NCBI GenBank assembly: GCA_963737225.1
Contig: CAVTSA010000009.1
Span: 127,635-191,634, forward strand
Length of the DNA: 64,000 bases
Reading direction: 5' to 3'
From: CAVTSA01 sp963737225
GTDB lineage: Bacteria > Chloroflexota > Dormibacteria > Dormibacterales > Dormibacteraceae
Below, piece after piece: positions 1-7,817 of this stretch. The translations under genes were made by a program, and so were the position numbers. Each line of letters begins with the position of its first letter. Position 1 is the first letter of the stretch. Below the pieces are notes generated by a model. It did no database searches, was not told the origin of the DNA, and was given only the letters and a program-made list of their open reading frames with translations.

Positions 1-37
1 TCTCTCCAGATATACCCCCGGCTCCGACAACATGTTG

Positions 38-98
38 GCCGCTTGCCGGGAAAGGGACCGTTTGGGGCGATTTTGGGGGCCCATTGCCGGCAAACGGC
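38..98. repeat. Dispersed inverted element, family II copy 0
   Basis: A 61 bp imperfect inverted repeat with arms at 38-56 and 80-98. Each arm reads close to GCCGTTTGCCGGGAA when oriented outward-in. The same arms bound copies at 6272-6333, 12655-12716 and 15084-15146. It lies upstream of the TPP riboswitch, so it could end transcription from a gene outside the window or be a REP/MITE-like repeat. No T-tract is visible, so a plain intrinsic terminator is not certain. Confidence 0.55.
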
Positions 99-159
99 GC
101 ACCCGGCGGCGACGGCGCGGCGGCGGCGACGGCGACGGCGCGGTGGCGCGGCGCAGTAA

Positions 160-276
160 ACTCCCCAACCGTTAACGCGGGAGCTCGCCTGAGCGGGCTG
201 AGAGGGCCAAGGGCCGACCGCGGGGCGCCGACTGCGCGCCCGGAACCTGAACTGGGTAATGCCAGCGGAGGGACGA
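160..276 (+). promoter_or_regulatory. TPP riboswitch (THI element)
   Basis: The conserved thi-box parts are present: a GGCTGAGA segment near 198-206 after a short hairpin (GCTC/GAGC), and the downstream core ACCTGAACTGGGTAATGCCA near 245-264, followed by GCGGAGGGA. This is the standard thiamin-pyrophosphate aptamer. It sits directly before a permease and thiD, as expected for thiamin salvage control. The final GGAGGG of the aptamer is also the best Shine-Dalgarno for the GTG at 280, so ligand binding probably hides the ribosome site (translational control). The 5' boundary is approximate. Confidence 0.93.
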
Positions 277-279
277 ACA

Positions 280-1653
280 GTGGCAACCACTGCCGAACAT
301 CGGCGACCGAAGGCCATCTTCCAGGTCGAGCAGCGCGGCATCGAACCGGTGCCGCCCCAGGAGCGGTACGGGCGACCCAACCGCCTCGGCTTTTTGTGGG
401 CGGGGGCGTTCTGCGACTTCGCCTCCGTCCTCACCGCGAGCCTGCTGGCGTCGGTCTACGGCCTCGGCCTCTGGCAGGCCGTCATCGCCCTCTTCGTGGG
501 CACGCTGGTGGGGGCGGTCATGCTCGGCTTGCTGAGCCAGATCGGGGTCGCCACCGGTCTTCCCCAGGTGCCCTTCGCCGAGCGCGTCTTCGGCAACGCG
601 TGGATGCGGGTGGCGGCCGCCCTGACCCTGGTCATCGCGGTCGGGTGGTTCGCGGTGGACACCGTGATCGCGGCCCAGGCCGGCGTCCAGATCGTGACCG
701 CGTTCGGACACCCCGGGCTGGCCGCCAGGCTGGCGTTCCCGTTCGTGCTCCTGGTGGCCGCCATCTCGGTGGTGGTGGCGGTTCTCGGGCACGACACGAT
801 CCAGTTCGTCGAGCGCTGGGGCGTGCTCTGCTTCGCGGCCTTCGGAGCGATCGTGTTCGTGACCCTGGTGCCTCAGATGCACTGGACCTATCCGGGGGCC
901 GGCAGCGCGGGCTGGGGCGCCTTCGTGCTCGGCGCGATGGCGTGCTTCGCGCTCGTCGCCTCCTGGTATCCGTTCGCGAGCGACTACTCGCGGTACCTCC
1001 CGGTTGGAACCTCGCGGTGGGCGGTCACGCTCTGGCCGGTGGCCGGCATCGGGCTCACGTTCGGCGCGTTCGGGGTGTTCGGCATCCTGCTGGTCGCGCT
1101 CGACCCCCGGCAGGCGGCATCGAGCGGCGGCGTCCTTTCCGTGATCACCCACCACGCGCCGGGCTGGGTGGCCGTGCCGTTTCTCGCCTACGTGCTGTGC
1201 GGCGAGGTCTGGTCCAACTACCTCGACGTCTACACCGCGGGGCTCTGCCTGCAGGCGGTCGGAATCCGGCTCCACCGCTGGCAGACGGCCCTCCTGTGCG
1301 GGATCGGCGGCACCCTCCTCGCGACCTACGCGGTCGTGGTTCAGAACTTCACCCTCGCGTACCAGCAGTTCCTCCTGCTCACCTATCTGTGGATGCCGGC
1401 CTGGGCGGTGATCCTGCTCCTCGGCTGGCGCGCGGGTCCCCTCCCGCGCCGGGGTCCGGCGATCGCGAGCTGGGTCGTCGCGACGGCGGTCAGCCTGCTC
1501 TTCGTCAACTACCCGAACGTGTTCCCCAGCGTGACCCACGCCTTCAACCAGGCCTTGATCAACGCCCTCGACGGCGCCGACATCTCGGGACTGGTCTCGG
1601 GCGTCGTCGCCGGCGGCTGCTACCTCCTGCTGCGACGGGTGTGGGCGGCATGA
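280..1653 (+). CDS. NCS1-family permease, probable hydroxymethylpyrimidine (CytX-like) transporter
   Basis: A roughly 457-residue membrane protein with about twelve hydrophobic segments and the general layout of the cytosine/purine/thiamin permease (NCS1) family. Near the N-terminus it has a short region NRLGFLWAGAF followed by TM1. The likely substrate is the thiamin pyrimidine precursor HMP, inferred from the TPP riboswitch just upstream and the overlapping thiD downstream, not from a substrate-specific motif. An ATG at 259 is in frame but lies inside the conserved aptamer core, so GTG 280 with GGAGGG about 8 bases upstream is the better start. The stop overlaps the thiD start (ATGA at 1650-1653), indicating translational coupling. 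A cytosine permease is the main alternative. Confidence 0.85.
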   Translation: MATTAEHRRPKAIFQVEQRGIEPVPPQERYGRPNRLGFLWAGAFCDFASVLTASLLASVYGLGLWQAVIALFVGTLVGAVMLGLLSQIGVATGLPQVPFAERVFGNAWMRVAAALTLVIAVGWFAVDTVIAAQAGVQIVTAFGHPGLAARLAFPFVLLVAAISVVVAVLGHDTIQFVERWGVLCFAAFGAIVFVTLVPQMHWTYPGAGSAGWGAFVLGAMACFALVASWYPFASDYSRYLPVGTSRWAVTLWPVAGIGLTFGAFGVFGILLVALDPRQAASSGGVLSVITHHAPGWVAVPFLAYVLCGEVWSNYLDVYTAGLCLQAVGIRLHRWQTALLCGIGGTLLATYAVVVQNFTLAYQQFLLLTYLWMPAWAVILLLGWRAGPLPRRGPAIASWVVATAVSLLFVNYPNVFPSVTHAFNQALINALDGADISGLVSGVVAGGCYLLLRRVWAA

Positions 1654-2459
1654 GACCTCCGGTCGCGCTCACCATCGCGGGGTCCGACTCCGGGGGGGGC
1701 GCCGGCATCCAGGCGGACCTGAAGACGTTCGCGGCGCTCGGCTGTCACGGCACCAGCGCGATCACCGCGATCACGGTGCAGAACACGCTCGGCGTGCGGG
1801 AGGCGTTCGACCTGCCCACCCCCCTGATCCGCGCTCAGATCGACGCCGTCGCAGACGACCTCCAGCCACGGGCGACCAAGACCGGGATGCTGTCCAGCGC
1901 GGCGATCATCGAGGCGGTCGCGCAGGCGGTGCGCGAGCGTGGCCTCGACCCGCTGGTGGTGGATCCCGTGATGGTCGCCAAGGGTGGCGCCAGGCTGCTG
2001 GCCGAGGACGCCGTGGCGTCGCTCCGCGAGCACCTGCTGCCGCTCGCCACCGTCGTCACCCCCAACCTGCCCGAGGCGGAGGTGCTCCTGGGAAGGCCAC
2101 TCCGCACCCGCGAGCAGCGCGAGGCGGCGGCGCGGGACCTGGTTTCCCTGGGCTGCCGGGCCGCGGTGGTGAAAGGAGGGCACGCGGAGGGCGACGCCGA
2201 CGACGTGCTCTGCGAGGGTGGCCGGGTGGTCTGGCTGGCCGGGGAGCGGCTCGATACCGCAAACACGCACGGCTCCGGCTGCACGTTCTCGTCGGCGATC
2301 GCGGCCGGCCTCGCCCGGGGCCAGTCTCTGGAGGCGGCGGTGCGTGAGGCCAAGCGCTTCATCACCGGCGCCATCCTCCGCTCGCTCCAGATCGGTGGCG
2401 GCCACGGGCCGGTCAACCCGATGTGGGAGCTCCTGCCCCAAACCCCAACCGTGGGTTGA
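1650..2459 (+). CDS. thiD: Hydroxymethylpyrimidine/phosphomethylpyrimidine kinase
   Basis: A 269-residue ribokinase-fold kinase that phosphorylates HMP and HMP-phosphate in thiamin synthesis. Visible family marks are the N-terminal ALTIAGSDSGGGAGIQADLK segment, the VVDPVMVAKGG segment in the middle, and the anion-hole/catalytic GSGCTFSSAIAAGLARG near residue 210. Length matches the family. It overlaps the permease by four bases and shares its TPP riboswitch, so uptake and phosphorylation of the pyrimidine moiety are co-regulated. Nothing looks damaged. Confidence 0.96.
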   Translation: MRPPVALTIAGSDSGGGAGIQADLKTFAALGCHGTSAITAITVQNTLGVREAFDLPTPLIRAQIDAVADDLQPRATKTGMLSSAAIIEAVAQAVRERGLDPLVVDPVMVAKGGARLLAEDAVASLREHLLPLATVVTPNLPEAEVLLGRPLRTREQREAAARDLVSLGCRAAVVKGGHAEGDADDVLCEGGRVVWLAGERLDTANTHGSGCTFSSAIAAGLARGQSLEAAVREAKRFITGAILRSLQIGGGHGPVNPMWELLPQTPTVG

Positions 2460-2488
2460 TCCCGGGCCACGCGTAGCCTCGATCCAGG

Positions 2489-4171
2489 ATGGCGGAGAGC
2501 CCGGAGACCGAGTTCCACTTCTCGCCGCGCCCCAACCGGGCGGCCGAGATCGGGTGGCGGCCCTGGTCGGAGGAGGCGTTCGCCGAGGCTCGCGCCGCGG
2601 ACAAGCCGATCCTCCTCTCGATCTCCGCTGTCTGGTGCCACTGGTGCCACGTGATGGACGAGACCACCTATTCCGACCCCGCGGTGATCGACCTGGTGCG
2701 CGACGAGTACGTACCGATCCGGGTGGACAACGACCTGCGCCCCGACATCAACCAGCGCTACAACATGGGCGGCTGGCCGACCACCGCCTTTCTGACCCCG
2801 GCCGGGGACATCCTGACCGGAGCCACCTACATCCCTCCCGACCAGATGGCGGAGGCGGCGGCGCGCGTCGCCGGCGTCTACCACGAGCGGAAGGATGAGA
2901 TCGACGAGCAGGTGGAGGAGGGCCATCGCCGCGCCGCGCTGAGCGTCGCGGCCTCCGCAGGCAGCGTCGACCCCCGCCTCGTCGATCGCGTGCTGGGAGC
3001 CGCCGAGGGCGCGTTCGATCAGGAGCACGGGGGGTTTGGTTCGCAGCCCAAGTTCCCGATGACCGAGGCGCTGCTCTTCTGCGCCGAGCAGTCGCTCCGG
3101 CGCCGCGAGCCGCGGCTCCTCGAGATGGTCCGCTTCACCCTGCAGCAGATGGCCGCCGGCGGGACCTACGACCACGTGGCGGGCGGCTTCTTCCGCTACT
3201 CGACCACGGCCGACTGGTCGGTGCCGCACTTCGAGAAGATGCTGGAGGACCACGCCGGGCTCCTGGCGGCGCTCGCACGTACCGGGCAGGAGGCGACCCT
3301 CGACGACGCGCTCCGCTACCTGGAAGCCGTCCTGCGCGACCCCGCGACCGGGCTTTTCTGGGGCAGTCAGGACGCCGACGAGGAGTACTACGGGCTCGAC
3401 GCTGCGGGCCGCGCGCTGCGTACCGCGCCGGCCGTCGATCGCCGTGTCTACGCGTCCTGGAACGCGGAGCTCGCGCTCGCCCTGCTGGAGGCGGACAACC
3501 TGCTCGACCGGCCGGACCTCGCGGGCCGGGCGCAGCATCTGCTCACCTCGCTGTTCGACCGCCTCTGGTCCCCAACCGTCGGGCTCGCGCACGCCGACGG
3601 TGTGCCGGGCCAGCTCGGCGACCAGGCCGCCGGCCTGCGGGCGGCGGCTGCGGCCTGGGGAGCGGGGTTCGGCGAGGAGTGGCGCCATCGCGCGGTCGCC
3701 CTGGTCCGCCTTCTGGACGAGCGCTTCGCCGACCCCGAGCACGGCGGGTACTTCGACCGCGGACCGGGCGACGACCTGGGTCGCCTCGCGCAGCGTGTCA
3801 AGCCCCTTGACCAGAACGCGCTCTGCGGTCTCGGCCTGCTCGAGCTGGACGCCCTCCTCGGCGACCCCGGAGCGGGACTCCGGGACCGGGCGGAACGGGC
3901 ACTGAGCTCGGTCGCCGGAGTCGCCCCGCAGATGGGGCTGCAGGCAGCCGTCTTCGCCCGCGCGCTGGACCGGCTCGGGGCCCCGCCGGTCAAGCTCACC
4001 ACCGGGACGCCCGGCCTCGCCCGGCACGTACTCGGGAGCTACCCTTACGCGATGATCGAGCGGCGCCCCGACGAGCCGGCTGCCGTTCTGTGTGTCGGCA
4101 CCACCTGTCTCGCCCCGGAGGCCGACGCCGGCCGGCTGGTCGCGTCGATCCTTCGAGAGGTCGATGGCTGA
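2489..4171 (+). CDS. DUF255 thioredoxin-fold protein (YyaL/SPATA20-like)
   Basis: A 560-residue cytosolic protein. The N-terminal thioredoxin-like domain (about 1-165) carries WCHWCHVM, with the CxxC typical of DUF255, and NMGGWPTTAFLTPAG as the cis-proline region. The rest is an alpha/alpha-toroid like that of N-acylglucosamine epimerase-type proteins. Family members are often near 670-690 residues, so this one is short, apparently by loss in the toroid. The biochemical role of the family is not settled. It starts 29 bases after thiD and its end overlaps the next gene by eight bases, so co-transcription with both neighbours is likely. Confidence 0.85.
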   Translation: MAESPETEFHFSPRPNRAAEIGWRPWSEEAFAEARAADKPILLSISAVWCHWCHVMDETTYSDPAVIDLVRDEYVPIRVDNDLRPDINQRYNMGGWPTTAFLTPAGDILTGATYIPPDQMAEAAARVAGVYHERKDEIDEQVEEGHRRAALSVAASAGSVDPRLVDRVLGAAEGAFDQEHGGFGSQPKFPMTEALLFCAEQSLRRREPRLLEMVRFTLQQMAAGGTYDHVAGGFFRYSTTADWSVPHFEKMLEDHAGLLAALARTGQEATLDDALRYLEAVLRDPATGLFWGSQDADEEYYGLDAAGRALRTAPAVDRRVYASWNAELALALLEADNLLDRPDLAGRAQHLLTSLFDRLWSPTVGLAHADGVPGQLGDQAAGLRAAAAAWGAGFGEEWRHRAVALVRLLDERFADPEHGGYFDRGPGDDLGRLAQRVKPLDQNALCGLGLLELDALLGDPGAGLRDRAERALSSVAGVAPQMGLQAAVFARALDRLGAPPVKLTTGTPGLARHVLGSYPYAMIERRPDEPAAVLCVGTTCLAPEADAGRLVASILREVDG

Positions 4172-6257
4172 GACCCGCCGGCACTTCAAGGACCGCGTCG
4201 ACGCGGCCCTGGCCAACAGACCGCAGCAGCAGGCACTGCGGGCAGGTTTGCCGAACCTGCGCCACCGCCGGGACCAGGCGTTCGAGACCTTCGATTTCGC
4301 GGCCGGCCGGAAGGAGCTGAAACGCCGGCGTCAGGCCAACCTGGACCGGCTCCCGGAGATCCTGGAGCGGTTCACCGAGCGGCTTCAGGCCGCCGGCGGC
4401 CAGGTCCACCTGGCGCGGGACGCCACCCAGGCGCGGCAGATCATCGGCGATCTCTGCCTGCGCGCCGCCCGCGAAGACGGCAAGGAACCCGGAACCAAGG
4501 ACGGCGCGCGCCCCATCGTCACCAAGTCGAAATCGATGGCGACCGAGGAGATCGAGCTCAACCACCACCTGGAACACCTGGGCCTCGACGTCTGCGAGAC
4601 CGACCTCGGCGAGTTCATCATCCAGCGGCTGCACCAGCGCCCCTCGCACCTGGTCGGCCCGGCGATGCACCTAACCGTCGAGCAGTGGGCCGAGAACCTG
4701 GAGGTGGAGGCCGACCCCCAGGCGATCATGGCGCGGGCCCGCACCGAGCTGCGCGAGAAGTTCGTCAACGCCTCGGTCGGCATCTCCGGGGCCAACGCCG
4801 CGATCGCCGAGACCGGGACCGTGATGATCGTGACCAACGAGGGCAACGCCGACCTCACCATCACGCTGCCGCGCGTCCACGTCGCGGTGTTCGGGATGGA
4901 CAAGCTGGTCGACAGCCTCGACGACGCGACGGCGATCCTCCGCATGCTGACGCGCTCGGCGACCGGGCAGCCGATCGTCAGCTACGTCAACTGGGTGAGC
5001 GGCCCCTCCGGGTCTGCGGACATCGCGGGCGTCTACATCACCGGGGCTCACGGGCCCCGCGAGATGCACTGCGTGATCCTCGACAACGGGCGGCAGCAGA
5101 TGCTCGACGACCCCGTGTTCCGGGACGCGCTGACCTGCATCCGCTGCGGCGCCTGCTCCAACGCCTGCCCACCGTTCATGGCGGTCTCGGGCCATCAGTT
5201 CGGTCATATCTACTCGGGCCCGATCGGGCTCGTGCTGACGCCGTTCCATCACGGCCGGGAGGCGGCGGAGTGGCCGAACTCCCTGTGCGCCCAGTGCAAC
5301 GCCTGCCAGGAGATCTGCCCGGTAGACATTCCCCTGCCGGCGCAGATCCTGGAGCTGCGTCATCGCGACCACCGGATGACGGCGGAGAAGCGGGCGCTGC
5401 TCGGCACCTGGTCGCATCCGGCGGCGGCCCGGTTGGCACTCCGCCTGAGCGCGACCCTGGCCCCCGAGCTCTCGCCGCTGCCGCTCGCCAATCCCCCTTT
5501 TCGCTCCCGCGTCAAGACCGGCGGGACCGGTGAGCCGGTGACGATCTTCGCCTCCTGCATGGTCGACCGGATGACGCCCCAGGCGGGCGAGGCACTCGAG
5601 CGGATCCTGCACGCGGCCGGCTATCGGGTCGACTTCCCACGCGGCCAGTGGTGCTGCGGGTTGATGTGCGCCAACGCGGGTGAGTACGGGAAGGCGGTCG
5701 GGCTGGAGCGGCACCTGATGCGCCGTCTGGCGGGGTCCGAAGGGCCGATCGTCACCCCATCCGCGTCCTGCTTCGGCGCGCTGACCATCGACGCGCCCGG
5801 CTGGGGACCGGAGCCGCCGGAGCGGGAGGGCGTCGCCCGCCGGCTGCGCGATTCGACCCGCTTCCTGCTGGACCTGCTGACCGCGCGGCCGGAGCTGGTG
5901 CGACCGCCGGTTGGCGACCGGCCGCGGGTCGCCTACCACGACTCTTGCCAGACCAAGCGGCAGCTGGGCCTGGTCTCGGAGCCCCGCCGCGTGCTCGAGC
6001 TGGCCGGCTACGACGTCGTCGAGATGCCTGACATCGCTCTCTGCTGCGGTTTCGGCGGGAGCTTCAGCCTCGACTGGCCCGAGGTCGCCGATCGGATCGG
6101 GGAGTGGAAGCTGGAGGCGCTGGAGGAGACCGGCTGCACCACCCTGGTCTCGGACAACCCGGGCTGCCTCGCCCACATCGAGTCGACGGCGCGCAAGCGG
6201 GGGCTTGACGTCAAGGTCCGGCACGTCCTGGAGCTGGTCGCCGCCCGGCTCGCCTGA
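4164..6257 (+). CDS. LutB-LutA-like fusion: LUD domain, ferredoxin and CCG Fe-S oxidoreductase
   Basis: A 697-residue protein. Residues about 60-290 form the LUD domain (glutamate/asparagine-rich segments, SGANAAIAETGT). Residues 300-390 carry two 4Fe-4S motifs (CIRCGACSNACP and CAQCNACQEICP). Residues about 450-690 hold two CCG cysteine-rich domains (WCCGLMCANAG and LCCGFGG). In Bacillus, L-lactate oxidation uses separate LutA (CCG) and LutB (LUD plus ferredoxin) chains with LutC. Here the A and B parts are one polypeptide, and no lutC is seen nearby. ATG 4164 was chosen because it begins a typical N-terminus; an upstream in-frame ATG at 4092 would overlap the previous gene by 80 bases. The exact electron donor is inferred, not shown. 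Confidence 0.88.
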   Translation: MAETRRHFKDRVDAALANRPQQQALRAGLPNLRHRRDQAFETFDFAAGRKELKRRRQANLDRLPEILERFTERLQAAGGQVHLARDATQARQIIGDLCLRAAREDGKEPGTKDGARPIVTKSKSMATEEIELNHHLEHLGLDVCETDLGEFIIQRLHQRPSHLVGPAMHLTVEQWAENLEVEADPQAIMARARTELREKFVNASVGISGANAAIAETGTVMIVTNEGNADLTITLPRVHVAVFGMDKLVDSLDDATAILRMLTRSATGQPIVSYVNWVSGPSGSADIAGVYITGAHGPREMHCVILDNGRQQMLDDPVFRDALTCIRCGACSNACPPFMAVSGHQFGHIYSGPIGLVLTPFHHGREAAEWPNSLCAQCNACQEICPVDIPLPAQILELRHRDHRMTAEKRALLGTWSHPAAARLALRLSATLAPELSPLPLANPPFRSRVKTGGTGEPVTIFASCMVDRMTPQAGEALERILHAAGYRVDFPRGQWCCGLMCANAGEYGKAVGLERHLMRRLAGSEGPIVTPSASCFGALTIDAPGWGPEPPEREGVARRLRDSTRFLLDLLTARPELVRPPVGDRPRVAYHDSCQTKRQLGLVSEPRRVLELAGYDVVEMPDIALCCGFGGSFSLDWPEVADRIGEWKLEALEETGCTTLVSDNPGCLAHIESTARKRGLDVKVRHVLELVAARLA

Positions 6258-6271
6258 AACCCCGACGACCC

Positions 6272-6333
6272 GCCGTTTGTCGGCGGACGGGGCCTACCGG
6301 GCCTCCGGAACCACCCATCTGCCCACAGACGGC
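6272..6333. repeat. Dispersed inverted element, family II copy 1 (possible bidirectional terminator)
   Basis: A 62 bp element that starts GCCGTTTG and ends CAGACGGC, lying between two convergent genes (LUD fusion and crtI). Its left arm also forms a tight hairpin, CCGCCG-TTTGT-CGGCGG at 6270-6286, extendable by CCCCG/CGGGG, which could stop transcription in both directions. It aligns along its full 62 bp with the copy at 12655-12716, with conserved ends and a variable middle. Confidence 0.6.
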
Positions 6334-6347
6334 CTCATGGCCTCGCC

Positions 6348-7817
6348 TCAGACGCGCGCGGCGGGACGGTCGGCCCGCACCAGCCCCGCGGTCACCTCGG
6401 CGGTGAGCAGCACCCCTGGAATGCCGGCGCCCGGATGCGTGCCCGATCCCACGTGGTAAAGCCCGCGAGGAGCTCGGTACCGGTTGTGCTGCCGGAAGTA
6501 GGCGGACTGGCGCAGGAGCGGCTCGGGGCCGAACGCGTGGCCGGCCTCCGCGCCCAGCCGGTCGCGGAAATCGAGCGGCGTCCACCGCTCCTCCACCGCG
6601 ATCGCCGAGCGCAGGCCGTCGAGCGCCAGCCCCTGGGGCGATTCGAGCGCGTCGAGCACGCGCTCCCGGAGCAGGTCTCCGGTCTCCGGCCACCGCGCGG
6701 GTCCGATCAGGTTGGGCACCGGGAGCAGCACGCTGAGCGACTCTCCTCCCGGGGCAGCCATCGCCGGCTCGGTGCGGGACGGCGCGTGGACGTAGAGGCT
6801 GACCGTGTCGCCAAGCGTGCGGCGGCGGGTGGTCCGGTCGATGAAGTCCCGGTAGTCCGGCCCGACCAGGAGGGTGTGGTGGTGGAGTTGGGGATACGTG
6901 CGGTTCAACCCGAGATAGAGCAGGAAGCAGCTCATGGACAGCCGCTGCCTGGGCGCCGGGAGCCCGGCCATTTTGCGGGTGAGGCCGACGTCGGCGTTGC
7001 TCACCACGAGATCGGCCGGCAGGAGCTCTCCGTCGGCGAGGCGGACGCCGCACACGCGCCCGTCCACCTGCTCGATGCGGGTGGCCTCGGCACCGGTGCG
7101 GAGGGTCCCGCCGCGCTCGACCAGGTCGCTCAGCGCCCGCACCACCGACCAGATGCCGCCGTCCACGTACCAGGCGCCCCCCGCCACCTGCAGGTACGCC
7201 AGCGCCGCGTAGACCGCGGGCACGCGGGCGGGGTCACCACCGATGAACAGCGGATGGAACCCGAACGCCTGACGGACGTGGGGCTCCTGAAAGTGACCGG
7301 CGACCAGATGCTCGACCGATGCCATCGCGTGCAGACGGGCCATGGTCGGAACCAGCGCCGCGAAGTCGCGCAGGCGCAGGAAGGGTCGCCGTCCGGCGCC
7401 CAGGATGGCCTCCTCGTAGATCCGCCGGGAGCACTCGAGGAAGGTGCCCAGCCGCTCCGCGTCGCCTGCGTCGAAGGCGGCGATCTGCTCGCGCAGCAGC
7501 GATTCGGTCCCGAACAGGAACGTCCGTGGCTCGCCCTCCCACGCGATGCGGTAGAAGGGGTCCAGGCGTCGCAGCCTGAGCATCTGCCCCAGCGGCATGC
7601 CGGCGATCGAGAAGAGGTCTTCGAGCAGCTCCGGCATCGTCAGCAGCGAAGGGCCGAGGTCGAACCTGAAGCCTGCCCGTCGCAGGCTGCCGGCCCGTCC
7701 GCCTGCCGCCGGTGCCCGCTCGATCACCGTCACCCGGCAGCCGTCCGCGAGGAGTCTTACGGCGCAGGCGAGGCCGCCCAGACCGGCGCCGATCACCACC
7801 GCCCGTGGCGCTCTCAC
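6348..7817 (-). CDS. crtI: Phytoene desaturase family protein
   Basis: A 489-residue FAD-dependent desaturase. The N-terminus has the dinucleotide-binding motif VVIGAGLGGLACAVRL followed by GGRAGSLRRAGFRFDLGPSL, typical of CrtI. The C-terminal region ends with a glycine-rich signature around GLYHVGSGTHPGAGIPGV. It would convert phytoene to lycopene at the membrane. The GTG start at 7817 overlaps the stop of the upstream prenyltransferase gene (GTGA), so it is the last cistron of the carotenoid operon and translationally coupled. Number of desaturation steps cannot be read from the sequence. Other CrtI-like desaturases or ketolases are possible, but the neighbourhood favours phytoene. Confidence 0.92.
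   Translation of the reverse strand: MRAPRAVVIGAGLGGLACAVRLLADGCRVTVIERAPAAGGRAGSLRRAGFRFDLGPSLLTMPELLEDLFSIAGMPLGQMLRLRRLDPFYRIAWEGEPRTFLFGTESLLREQIAAFDAGDAERLGTFLECSRRIYEEAILGAGRRPFLRLRDFAALVPTMARLHAMASVEHLVAGHFQEPHVRQAFGFHPLFIGGDPARVPAVYAALAYLQVAGGAWYVDGGIWSVVRALSDLVERGGTLRTGAEATRIEQVDGRVCGVRLADGELLPADLVVSNADVGLTRKMAGLPAPRQRLSMSCFLLYLGLNRTYPQLHHHTLLVGPDYRDFIDRTTRRRTLGDTVSLYVHAPSRTEPAMAAPGGESLSVLLPVPNLIGPARWPETGDLLRERVLDALESPQGLALDGLRSAIAVEERWTPLDFRDRLGAEAGHAFGPEPLLRQSAYFRQHNRYRAPRGLYHVGSGTHPGAGIPGVLLTAEVTAGLVRADRPAARV

Noticed and set aside
84..2459. A long plus-strand open frame covering the riboswitch, the permease gene and thiD
   Set aside because: Only its last part (from 1650) is a real gene. 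Before that it runs through the riboswitch and the permease gene in a different frame, and its sequence is Arg/Gly-rich without domains.
1835..4216. A long minus-strand open frame opposite thiD and DUF255
   Set aside because: It is the complement of well-recognised genes in GC-rich DNA, with Arg/Gly/Ala-rich sequence and no domain.
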